From Haliclona indistincta (taxonomy: Eukaryota > Porifera > Demospongiae > Haplosclerida > Chalinidae), in contig OZ024783.1 in assembly GCA_964017065.1 (NCBI GenBank), positions 12,098,313 through 12,162,312 of the forward strand: a stretch of DNA of 64,000 bases, in the 5' to 3' direction. Both the position numbers and the translations under genes were made by a program. Below, in pieces: positions 1 through 9,884 of the stretch. Numbering within the stretch: position 1 is the first letter of the stretch; the number at the start of each line of letters is the position of its first letter. Under the pieces are notes generated by a model. The model was not told the DNA's origin, did no database searches, and saw only the letters and a list, made by a program, of their open reading frames with translations.

Positions 1-754
1 GTAAGTGTTTCAGACCAGGTCACTGCAGCATTACTCGTATTTGTGAAGGTCTGAAGTGGCTTCCATACTGGTACTACTGGACCAAAGTTCATGGTGAGAC
101 CCCCAAGAATAAAATTGACAATGTCAGGATAGATAAAATATCTTACGCTTTCACCATTCGAATCGAGCCTGGTAGTGTATGTGAACATGGCACCCCATAC
201 TTTGTCAACTTGATGAATTACACCAATGCTATTCAGTGGATAACTGACATTCTTAGGCGGGCCAAAGAAATATACGCCACTAGTAAAACTGCTCATTTTT
301 GTCAAGGGCTGTACTACATTGCCTGTATTCAGATCAGACACAACTAAATACTCATTCGATGCCTTGAATATGACAACAAAATTTCCACCAGCATAAAGAT
401 AATGATCGCCATTCTGACAAACGGAATTAATGGTGCGAATGCTGTTCACACCTTTCATAGTGGCTGAGCCGTCTTCACCAATAGGCTCAGACAAGTCGTT
501 CACAAAAATATACTCGTTTCCTCTAATAATGTAAAAGAACTTGCCCGTGTTCAAATAATGATCTCCACCAGAGCACGACGGGTTGAGAGGAAACAACTGT
601 AATTCCTGTTCGTGGTCCAGGTGACCGTTGGATCGCATGTAGCAGCCAAGATCCGATCTTATGAAATATACATATTCGCTGGAAGCACAGATGTCAAATT
701 GTCAATCCCAGATTCTTTAGTACGCGGCAGAAATACGGGTCGCGAAGTATCCAT
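1..754 (-). CDS. Hypothetical repeat protein, truncated by the window edge
   Basis: On the minus strand a frame is open from 701 down to position 1, so the 3' part lies outside the window. The translation holds a spaced repeat: 'GDHYLNTGKFFYIIRGNEYI' recurs as 'GDHYLYAGGNFVVIFKASNE', with a weaker third copy upstream ('SSEYVYFIRSDLGCYMR'). This looks like short beta-strand blades of a propeller-like or hemopexin-like fold, but I do not recognise the family. A possible start ATG at 754 (MDTSRPVFLPRTK) lies in another frame that stops at 659-661, so either a small intron or a 1-base frameshift separates it from the main frame; I could not find a phase-correct intron. The locus is head-to-head with GPN2, with only about 115 bp between the two possible start codons, suggesting a shared bidirectional promoter. 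The coding frame is well supported; the start and function are not. Confidence 0.5.
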
Positions 755-869
755 GATTAATGATGCTAGTCTCAGAGCAGTGCTGGTGCAGTACAAAGCG
801 CGCTCAGGCTCGAGTGCAGTGCGAAGTTAGAATCACATGTAAATAGAAAAGAAATATTGTAATCTAGAA

Positions 870-2969
870 ATGGATGGTTGCTTTGCCCAGCTCGTGATCG
901 GGCCTCCAGGCTCGGGGAAGTCAACTTACTGTCTTGGGATGCAGGAATTTCTTAGTTCTATTGGCAGGAAAGTGGCTGTAATCAATCTCGATCCGGCAAA
1001 TGACTCTCTTCCGTATGATTGCTCACTGAATGTGGCTGACCTCATAACCTTGCAAGACTCTATGGAAAAACTAAAGCTAGGACCAAACGGGGGGCTAATG
1101 TATTGTATGGAGTTCTTGGAACGCAATATGGAATGGTTGCACGAGAGATTGCAAAAGTTGTCTGGTAGCTATTTGCTGATTGACTGTCCTGGGCAAGTTG
1201 AGCTGTATACTCATCATGGCGCTGTGAGAAACATAGCAGCACAACTACTGAAGTGGAATATGAAGGTGTGCATTTTCACACTTTTTAAAATGTACTTATC
1301 TAAGGAGTTCAAAATGCATGTGTATGTTTCAGCATCGCATAATGAGAGTGAGCGCGGTAAGAAGGCATGCCTTCTTACCGTGCTCACTCTCATTATGCGC
1401 TCCTGGTATAGCTAATAAAGTAGGTATTATGGGTTGATTCAACTAAAAGTGAAATCTTGCGGCATCTTAAAAGTACTCATTTGTGCATGTTGTTATTTCA
1501 TTATGCATCTTCATTTTGCTGTAGTTGGTAGCAGTACATCTGGTAGACTCCCATTACTGCAGTGATCCTGGTAAATTCATCTCAGTTCTTCTGACATCTT
1601 TAGCCACAATGGTTCAGATTGAGCTGCCACATATCAACGTTCTCTCAAAAATAGATCTTATCAGACAATTCGGACACTTAGGTACGCTGCATGTTAAATT
1701 TATTTCTACAGCAAAAGATCAAGATACTATACTGAGCAACTCATGATTTTCTATCTTTGCAAGCACGCCAAATAATAATTATATGCCTGTTTTCTAACTT
1801 TGTGCTCTAAATATCAGGGTTGGGGCGAAGTAATTTTGAAAGGATTTAAGTAAAGTACAAGTACTTTCAGAAAATACTGAAGTACAAGTACAAGTACATA
1901 GCAAATTTTGCCTTGGGACTTAAATACAAGTACAAGTACTAAGATTTGTACTTAAATACAAGTACAAGTACAGTTTTAACTGTGAGCTTGTCAAGTTTGT
2001 TGGAGGAATGACTTCATGATTATGCATGTCATTTCACAGTTCACACTATTTTATAAACCCAAAGTCCAAAACTATTTTTAAAATGGCTAATACATACTGT
2101 TACCTATTGACTCTGTAATGTTACATCTAATAAAATTCAAGTACTTGTAAGTACATTAAGTATTTAAGTACATTGGTATAGTATTTAAGTACAAGTACAA
2201 GTACATCCATAAAACTGATATAGGACTTAAGTATAAGTACAAGTACGGCAAAATTGTACTTAAGTGTACTTAAGTACAAATACCAATGTACTTGGCCCCA
2301 ACCCTGCTAAATATGCATTATCTTCTTTTTCTCAGCATTCAATCTGGACTATTATACTGAAGTGCTGGACCTCAGATATCTTTTAGAACACCTTTCAGAT
2401 GATCCATTCTTCAAGAAGTACAAGAAGCTCAATGAAGCTCTAATCGGTGTCATTGAAGATTATAGCTTGGTCTCTTTCGTACCTCTGAACATACAAGTAT
2501 GTGGCCATTTTTTCATCACTCATTCTGTTTAGAAATTATGATTTAACTCTAACCAGAGATTTAATACTCCAAATGTTTCGACTGCTTTGCAGCAGTCATT
2601 ACCAGTGGATTACAGTAAACACAAACTACACTACTAAAAGTCACACTAAGCACCTGGAACAAAGCACAAACAAAAAATACATTATGGTAATATCTATAAG
2701 GCAGTAATTCGAGTATTAAAATCTCTGGTTGACTTTTGCTGCATGTGGTTTAAATAGAATAGCAAGAAACTTTTTGGAATTGTTTTTTTTAACAGGACAA
2801 AGAGAGTGTAATGGAGGTCGTGAAGGCTGTAGATAAAGCTAGTGGATATGCAACTACTCAAGAGGAACGGAATACTACAGCTGGGCTGATGTCAACGGCC
2901 TATGGAGCTAATTTTGATTCCTTTATGTATCCTTTCCTTAGTGGTAATATAATAATTATAATAAAATAA
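870..2969 (+). CDS. GPN2: GPN-loop GTPase 2
   Basis: GPN-loop GTPases are cytosolic dimeric GTPases needed for assembly and nuclear import of RNA polymerase II. Exons are 870-1265, 1525-1681, 2336-2496 and 2796 onward, all with GT-AG borders in correct phase. The protein begins [19 protein letters not shown], which holds the P-loop. It then shows the family-defining GPN motif in '[12 protein letters not shown]', the switch motif DCPGQVE, and '[12 protein letters not shown]', which carries the guanine-specificity motif. The last exon reads [18 protein letters not shown], as in animal GPN2, and meets a stop at 2967-2969 after an AT-rich stretch. That tail (NIIIIIK) is unlike the family, so a true last exon may have been missed, with a donor near 2928-2934. 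An AATAAA overlaps the stop. Intron 1 carries a 64-bp palindrome and intron 2 a hAT-like MITE. Confidence 0.9.
1336..1399. repeat. 64-bp near-perfect palindrome in GPN2 intron 1
   Basis: The sequence reads outward from a central GCATGC at 1365-1370 with almost every base paired (arms CGCATAATGAGAGTGAGC and its complement). There is one mismatched pair and no loop. A palindrome without a loop fits a small snap-back mobile element or a recent inverted duplication better than a processed RNA hairpin. Confidence 0.8.
1815..2306. mobile_element. hAT-like MITE with 8-bp target duplication
   Basis: A 492-bp non-coding element lies in GPN2 intron 2. Its ends are perfect inverted repeats, CAGGGTTGGGGC and GCCCCAACCCTG. 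It is flanked on both sides by the same 8 bases, CTAAATAT (1807-1814 and 2307-2314), the target duplication length of hAT transposases. The interior is built from GTACTTGTA and TACAAGTAC words in both orientations, which look like subterminal transposase-binding repeats. No coding capacity remains. Family assignment rests on the end sequence and duplication length. Confidence 0.88.
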
Positions 2970-3057
2970 TTGTGGTATTGTTCCTTAACACCAGAATCAG
3001 ACATTCTTCAGTAAGAGAGCGTTTCAATGACTGATGTTCTAGTTGGGAAAAATTTTC

Positions 3058-3111
3058 GCCCAGATTAAAAGTCTAATGCTCTACTGACTGAGCTGACCAG
3101 GCGCTGCTCCA
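3058..3111 (-). pseudogene. tRNA-Lys 5'-half relic
   Basis: This stretch matches the 5' and anticodon part of the intact tRNA-Lys gene about 500 bp away, including the TTTTAATCT anticodon region and the GAGCATTAGA-type D-arm flank. It has several substitutions, and the T-arm and 3' acceptor strand are missing. The match also runs into the flanking bases (GCGCTGCTC), so it arose by local DNA duplication rather than retroposition of a tRNA. Confidence 0.75.
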
Positions 3112-3571
3112 AAAGCAAGTGCACTGGAAATTAGAAACTTGTAGAGAAATACAACTTATAAGTCACAAAAATTAATTTCCTCTACATAAATTAATATATT
3201 TATAATGAATTTTTCCTGGTGAGCAAGCATGTTGGCTATTCAATTCAGACACCATAGATAGTACTTACTCTGGAGCCTGGGCAATGAGTACAGAGCAAAT
3301 TCTTCTCTCTTTGCATACTGTTCAGAGCAAATTCTTCTCTCTTTGCATACTGTTCAGAGCAACACGTATTCAATAGTACACAAAGCTTTATAGATTTTAA
3401 AGTGCATCTCAAGAAAATATGGGAGTCTCGCTATTCTTATCGGTTATTAATTTTGTCCTCTTTGATCAGTGCTAGAAAATGTTTTTATGGGTTTGACAGT
3501 TGGTTTGTTGCTATTATGGTTATAAAAAATATTCTGATATTATTACAACAGGAAAAAAATAAAAATATGAA

Positions 3572-3644
3572 CGCCCGGTAAGGGACTCGAACCCGTGACC
3601 CTCAGATTAAAAGTCTGATGCTCTACCGACTGAGCTAACCGGGC
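3572..3644 (-). tRNA. tRNA-Lys (UUU)
   Basis: The 73-nt minus-strand gene has a perfect 7-bp acceptor stem (GCCCGGT with ACCGGGC) and discriminator G. It has a box A of type TAGCTCAGTCGG and a box B of type GGTTCGAGTCC. The anticodon loop reads CTTTTAA, giving anticodon UUU for lysine. No intron is present and CCA is not encoded, as expected for a nuclear eukaryotic tRNA gene. It lies between GPN2 and HDHD3. Confidence 0.97.
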
Positions 3645-3825
3645 GCTGCTCGAAGAAATAAGATAAAAACGAGTAGTTACATGTGTCATAAGTGTAACAT
3701 GGCTATCAATTCAGTGAGACTAGTTATAGTATTGACATTATTATCAGCAGATAGTGTATCAATACCCTGCATGTAGATAAAAGTAGGAGTACATTATTCA
3801 TTACTGTTAAACATTATTCATTAAT

Positions 3826-5336
3826 TTAGCTTGCCTTGCGATCTAGCAAAATAGCATTCATTCCTACGTGCTTAGCAGCATTGTAGTCCAATTCCTTCAA
3901 AAACGGACAGCGCAATGGTAAAGTAGTGTTGCACAATACTGATAATCAATAATGTTTATAACGGCTTTATGTTCACTGAACGCAAATAACTTTGTATTTT
4001 TCTTTTATAACTGTACATATGCTTTCTGATGACAAATACAATTTACCAAGTGATCTCCAATGTGCCAAGCATTTTGTGGTTTAATTTGTGCTTTTTCTAG
4101 AGCCATTCTAAATATACTGTAACAAACAAGTCACAATATGCAATAACAAAAAATTTAAAATACCTTGCATGTGGCTTTGCAGTTCCAACAACAAATGAAG
4201 CTAACACAAAGTCAAAGTAATCCCTTAGCCCAAGACAAGATAGGATGGTTTCTGTGGTGCACAAGATACAGTATACTCGTCAAGCACTCTCACATGAGTT
4301 GCTGTGATCGTCTAGAGGTTAGGACATTGCGTTGTGGCCGCAATAACCCAGGTTCAAATCCTGGTCACAGCACATGCTACATTAACAATTGCTTTTGGCT
4401 TACCTAATCGTTCATCAAAATTTGATATTACACCCAGTAAAACACCGCTATTCTTCAACTGATTCAGTGTATAGTGGACATCATGGTAAACCTCCCACTT
4501 CTGTGGTGTAGCAAAATCTTTGTATAGTTGTCCACTAATACTCTTGAGCGAGCTCGAGACACCACACTTCACAAGAGTTCTCGTCACCACCTGTGATCAC
4601 ACAGAAAATACATTTTGACCTCAATGATGTTTATTTTAAAAGTGGAATAATAAAGTGGCTTTGAATACAAATTATTATCAATGCGTAGTCACCACATAGC
4701 CAGGAATTTTATAATACCTTTTCCCACCATCGTTCAGAAGTGAGACCAGAATCATAACCAAAGTTAGGATACTCTTTGATAACAAGACGAAACTGCTCTC
4801 TAGAAAGAATTGCAAACAAATTAATAGTGCAGTAGTACAGAGAGGGTTTGAATTCATGACAGTAGATATTAACAAGTATTGCCAATACTTGCTGCTAGGC
4901 CTACTCTTCTGCATAAGATTGATACAAACGTAAGCATTCGGATTTTTGTATCACAGTTGTCATTCAACATGGCTGCCAAAAATCACTTGATGTCAATTAA
5001 GCTCCACCTACTGCACAACAGGGCAGACAGTAAAGAACGACATGCAACAATCGCCAACAGCCAGAATAAATTTAATTTAAGTTGCATAGATCGTTAAAGG
5101 AAAACTGACTTAAAATGCTTGTTGATTTCATCAGAGTCCACTTTATGACCTGTTTGTTCAGCAACAGCTCGAGCCTATTATAGATAAAAGTATTATTCAG
5201 TCGTTCTGCACAATCAGGAGCTCCTGGTACAACACAAGACGAATCAGCAAAGACAACGTACGTAATGGAATCCAACACTCCTAGATACTAGAATACACGT
5301 ATTTGTTACGTCCAGAGTAACGATTATTCTGCTCAT
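3826..5336 (-). CDS. HDHD3: Haloacid dehalogenase-like hydrolase, HDHD3-type
   Basis: A HAD-superfamily protein whose substrate in animals is not settled. Seven minus-strand exons keep phase: 5336-5262, 5174-5110, 4799-4718, 4590-4404, 4251-4164, 4116-4047 and 3894-3826, giving about 211 residues. The N-terminus MSRIIVTLDVTNTCI holds HAD motif I; the second aspartate is replaced, as in other HDHD3 proteins (DVKxT type). Motif II lies in GVLLGVISNFDERLG, the lysine motif in 'TAKPHA', and the acidic motif in 'WHIGDHLELDYNAAKHVGMN'. Length is a little short of vertebrate HDHD3 because the C-terminal tail is reduced. The tRNA-His gene sits in the intron between exons 4 and 5 on the opposite strand. 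A Cys or Thr at the usual motif I threonine region should be checked before assuming phosphatase activity. Confidence 0.87.
4301..4372 (+). tRNA. tRNA-His (GUG) within an HDHD3 intron
   Basis: The gene folds into a standard 72-nt cloverleaf: acceptor GCTGTGA pairs with TCACAGC, the D-arm is TCGTCTAGAGGTTAGGA, and the anticodon loop TTGTGGC gives GUG for histidine. The T-arm is CCCAGGTTCAAATCCTGG and the discriminator is A. The D-arm and T-arm are typical internal Pol III promoter boxes. It lies antisense inside HDHD3 intron 4 (4252-4403). Confidence 0.97.
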
Positions 5337-5588
5337 GGTGACCTCAGTCGACAATACTGAAATTCTCCTTGCAAACTTAGCCCCGCCCACAAGCCATGAG
5401 TAATATACCCCCGCAGCTTAGAATCAACAATTTTGCACATAAACACTATGCATACACATAAATCATGCATACATTAATGATTGGAAATGTATAACAATAG
5501 TCTACAACTTGCGATTTACAATTCATACGACCACACTTTGGGTAACATGTATTATTGTTCTGTTTATACAAAATATTCTAGCAATCTT

Positions 5589-7498
5589 TCACAGCTGCAA
5601 TAGATCATCATGTGACTTAGAGAGTACCAATTCCTCAGACGTTTTCTCTCCTTTTAAATATTGATGAACATCACCGCCAATTTCTGATCGATTGACGTCT
5701 CCTATGTCTAGCAGATGAGGATTAGAGCGAGCTTCTGCAAGTCTTTAATCAAAAGACAAAATAGAAAAATAGCATTAAAAAACAAAAGACATTCCAAGAT
5801 TTAAATATTATTGCCAGGCCCATACCCAGGAATTTTAGAAGGGGGTGCACATCACTGTTAAACATAATCAATGCAGGGGTCTGGGGCGTGGCCCCTTGAC
5901 GCTGAAGGGTACTTGTTAGGAGTATGTTAGGAGTACTTTTGTAGCTATGTTTAGCTATAATATTGTATTATAGCAACTAAACGTGAGTATCAATAATTTT
6001 CATTACTTTAATAAGGGGTGCACGTGCACCCCCTGGGTACAAACAGGCCTTGATTGCTTGTATGTGTGAATTATCATTGCCAGTCGGCAATGATATGTAG
6101 GGATGACCTTGAACTAAGATGGCGGCTACTCATGTGTAGAAATGAGTTATCGCACATATCTCTACTGCTATACATTTCTACTGCATTTTAACTATTTACA
6201 GATACAGTACTTACTTTTGAAATTCCATTTCAAACTCATCATCTACTGCAATGTAGTCCTGTAAAGAAAACACAATACAAGTGTGTGTATTCTATGCTTG
6301 TTCTTACCAGGCTTTTGGCTTTTGGAATAGTGCACGTGACTACCAGAGCATTAGGAGATGGTGATCGACGCTGCATGAGTGGACTACCACCAGGAGACTC
6401 AGCCATGAGACGAGTAGGGCTGGAAGGAGTGACTTCAATTTTCATCTCAGACATTTCCTTTGTCGCAGCTACCACTGGTGACTGAGGTTGAACAGAGGCA
6501 GCAGCTGTGAGTGGCTCTCCTGCAGAGAAGAGAGGCAGAAGTATAGATAAAAATAACAACATTATTATGCAAAATAATTATTACCAATATCGGCAGAAGC
6601 TGTGTTGCTCTCAGCTGCCTGATCACCTTTAGGCTTGGCAGGAGTGCCGTTCGCTGTTTCCTTCTTTTCCTTCTTTAATTTCTAGTAAGAGATGTCAAGT
6701 GACAATCAATGTGCAGTACATGATAACATACCACCCATTTCTCGTATGCAATATTGAATGCCTGAGCAACCGTAAGGGTAATAGCTTCAGCCTATAGGGA
6801 AGGAGGAAATTCATTCATGACAAAGTAGTGTTTGTGTAAAATTCAAACCTTTGATCTCTTGCTACAAAGAAAAGCATGGCACTCAAGCTTCTTCGTCTCT
6901 CCATTACGGCATATGTAACAAAACACTTTGTCATAATAAGGATCGACTGTGCAGTATGACACCCTGCAATGAAAATTTATTGCCAGTAACTAGCAGATAT
7001 TGATTTTCAAAAGTCAGAAAAGTCAGTAACTTAATTGTGAAACAAAAAATAATAATTAATTATACTGTCCATCATGTACATATACACATCAGCCGTACCG
7101 CTCACAAAAACAAAATTGCCTAGTAAATATGCCTTGTTAGCATTATGTGTATTTGAAGTTGTGCGAATTTTGGAATTTTATAGTCTTCGTCTAAGACAAA
7201 GACTCATTCACTTGCCTGTAAAGTGGTATCTCATCAAGCTTTGACTAAAAATGAAAAGAAAGCAAGCAGTAATTTAACATGTATCTCTACTATAACAACT
7301 CTTCTCTTACCTTTAAGTTTACATCCATGAGTTTGATAAACTTTGTAGAAATTGTCACTTCAACTTTCTGTAGTTTGTGTCCACGAAGCTTTGCCTGTAA
7401 AAGTCATACAAACAAAAATTGAAACACATTTGCTATACAATTGAAGAAAATGGTTAAACAATTATGTTATTAACAGTTAGAGAAGACAATGATGGATT

Positions 7499-7535
<37 letters not shown>

Positions 7536-9759
7536 TGGATAGACAGACAGAGAAAGCTAACGTCATTAACAATCTTCTTGACTGCATCATCTGTTGATCC
7601 TGGTCCATGAGTTTTTGTGACACGTGTACTGCCTAAATACTGGGAAAAAACACTTTTAAGTACATCTAGAGGAAATTTGTCAAAGGCAGAAAATTCCCAC
7701 TGCTCGATTGGAAGAAATTTCCAGAGTGCTATCGGATATGTATATAGTTTGGTGGTTTGTACAAAAAGGACCACTAGCAAGGTACTTGTATACTGGTTTG
7801 TAACTGACATTCAGCTGACTCTATTACAACTTCTGGGAAATTAACACATTTGCTAATGCAGTTATAAACATGGTAGATCTGATCTAAGACGTCCTTAATA
7901 CCTCCACACATCAAACATTATGTGATTGTGTGAACTGACATGTGTTCACATGACCTGTCTTTTGATACTGCACATAAGGATATGTACGAACAAAGAAAGG
8001 TGTCAAAAACATCTCATCTAGTGAGTTCCACCAGTTTTTAAACTTACTATGATATTACAGGTCACGTACCATTACAGTAACGGAACTGCATGTAAGAATT
8101 TCATGGATCATTAGTCAATGTATCATTGACTACTATATTTTCAAGTAGTGAAGTTCAATGTCATTAGTGAATGCATGTGACATGTACTCTATGACAACAA
8201 TAGTATACATTGGCTATAATAATCCATAAAGGGTCCTGCTCTTATGTTGTAAAGCAGATTTGAAAGTCATGCATGCAAGAGCTGTGAAGGGATTGAGTAT
8301 ACCACACACTCTGACAATGACAGCAACACTAGCTACGGTCTTACAGGGGAGAGGACAGTGTTTAGACTAATATTTATCTAACAGGATGACTCTCTAGTTC
8401 ATGTGTCTAACGTTAAGCCGAAACAACCATAAACAAACACATCGTTAATAGATGCAATCTAGACACACAAGTAGTTTACAAGGCACTCTAGCTGAAATGA
8501 CAATTTCAATTTGCAAGCGATTCTTAACTTATATAAACAAGAATATGCCTTCTCTCCCAAAACGAAACACTCTTCCTCACCTTAACAAAGAAAGATACAC
8601 CAGATTTGACAGGGTCTGCTGAGTGATACCAGTCTTCCTCTAAAACTAAATAAATATAAACACTTTATAATAAACAGAGACGTTCATGTTTATCAGTTTA
8701 CAGCAGCACTATAGAAATGACAATTTAAGCATATTTGTTTATCATAAAACAGTTAAACAATGATTCCTGAACATTTGATCAATAACAAACAGTTGATGAA
8801 GCAAACCCAAACAATGGAGTTTTAGACAACAAAATATTTCTGGTAAGAATGATAATGCGCAAAACAGCGCATAATAAGGAAATGCAAAGTAATATGAATT
8901 AGACATGACTAGCAAACAGATGGTGATTAGAGTAAAGATGAATAAAGAGCCTCCAATGATACTATGTTGCTTGTAATAACAATGAAATTTACAGAAATGC
9001 ATAGAATGTCCTTTAACTATCATAGCCGCTTTCTAGGTGGTTATGTACCATGCAATAATAGTATTACCATATTTCTTCTAAAGATTTGGCACCCCTTATA
9101 TTTCGGCACGTTGATGCTGAAATGCATACTAAACCTCTAAATTTCGGCAAGCGCTAGCCCAACACAAAAAGTCCTGTACTTCATGGAAAAAAGCTGTAGA
9201 TGCGTTCTCGTTCAAAACACGTGCTCGTCGCCACACCTCCAATTATTCGGTGCTTCTGGACACAATTACTTCAAATATTGGGCAAGCAAATCTGAAATTA
9301 TTTATTTTGTGCCGAATTTTTAGAAGAAATACGGTATGACACAATAATGTTTATAGCACTAAGCAGATGAAAAATTCTTTACTGTTACACTGATTTACAC
9401 AAAGAGGTTAGATGACTTTCCATTCAAAGAGAACTCCTAATTTACACTAACATGCTCTGAAAAGTGACAGTTAGCACTATTCAGACAGTTCAAAGTATAC
9501 ATTCTAGCTTGAACCATGTTTAAGCCTCTCTGGGTCTACATTGCAACTCTAAACCAATGCAGGATAACTTTGAAATTAAGGGTAAGATGATATGAACTAG
9601 TGCACATAGTCTAATAAGTAGCACGCTGCTCGCACGATGTAGCATTTTAATACTGAGCTTACTTTCATGTCCATCCGAGGCACCAGTGCCAGTAATCTTC
9701 TTTCGGATCGCCTTTGGGCTGTTCTTGATCGCCTTTCCCACTGCCTTAAGATGATCCAT
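5589..9759 (-). CDS. LDLRAP1: LDL-receptor adaptor protein (PTB-domain clathrin adaptor)
   Basis: LDLRAP1 (ARH) links NPxY-bearing receptors to clathrin and AP-2 at the plasma membrane. Eleven in-phase minus exons are 9759-9663, 8639-8581, 7639-7562, 7394-7311, 7244-7216, 6963-6849, 6791-6732, 6681-6585, 6519-6308, 6258-6215 and 5742-5589, giving about 342 residues. The start MDHLKAVGKAIKNSP matches the family. The PTB domain runs from 'SGVSFFVKYLGSTRV' through 'KLQKVEVTI', 'VSYCTVDPYYDKVFCYICR' and 'ECHAFLCSKRSKAEAITLTV' to 'AQAFNIAYEKW'. The tail holds a clathrin-box-like HLLDIGD and an acidic DDEFEME segment, and ends SHDDLLQL. The intron after exon 5 uses a GC donor (gcaagt). The gene diverges from CFAP298 with 125 bp between start codons. 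Confidence 0.88.
5817..6049. mobile_element. Short inverted-repeat element (MITE-like)
   Basis: This lies in LDLRAP1 intron 10. The outer ends pair as GGCC..CCCAGG against CCTGGG..GGCC, with inner GGGGGTGCAC against GTGCACCCCC. No coding capacity is visible. The superfamily is unknown because no clear target duplication could be read. Confidence 0.6.
7500..7556. repeat. GACA tetranucleotide microsatellite
   Basis: About eleven units of (ACAG)n with minor interruptions (ATGGAT) lie in LDLRAP1 intron 3, a few bases from the 3' edge of the exon that ends at 7562. It is likely length-polymorphic. Its closeness to the splice donor is unusual. Confidence 0.9.
9065..9336. mobile_element. TA-flanked MITE with TACCRTATTTCTTCTAAA ends
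   Basis: A 272-bp element lies in LDLRAP1 intron 1. The left end TACCATATTTCTTCTAAA is the inverted form of the right end TTTAGAAGAAATACGGTA, and the pairing extends inward (GGCAC against GTGCC). The TA at each tip suggests a Tc1/mariner-type target duplication. A degraded half-copy of the same left end may be present near 19600 (ATACCATATTTCCTTGAAT). The element is non-coding. Confidence 0.75.
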
Positions 9760-9884
9760 CGAAGTAGCAAACCCTGATTACTTCACGATTGTGCGAATCG
9801 GCAAGCAAGGAAGCGATAAGGGGAGTGGACATTCACCCGGATGTGGGCGTGGTGTAGCAATTCGGCGCACGGGGTGCGGGAGCA
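9760..9884. promoter_or_regulatory. Shared LDLRAP1-CFAP298 divergent promoter gap
   Basis: The 125 bp between the two start codons is more GC-rich than its surroundings (CCACTGCC, GGGTGTG, GGCGCACGGGGTGCGGG) and has no TATA box. The position and composition fit a compact bidirectional promoter. No specific factor site is assigned. Confidence 0.5.

Noticed and set aside
1336..1399. A microRNA precursor at the 64-bp palindrome
   Set aside because: The hairpin has no terminal loop and is almost fully paired, unlike Dicer or Drosha substrates. A snap-back repeat explains it better.
7500..7556. A CRISPR-like or regulatory array
   Set aside because: It is a plain GACA microsatellite with no spacers; the window is a eukaryotic nuclear sequence.
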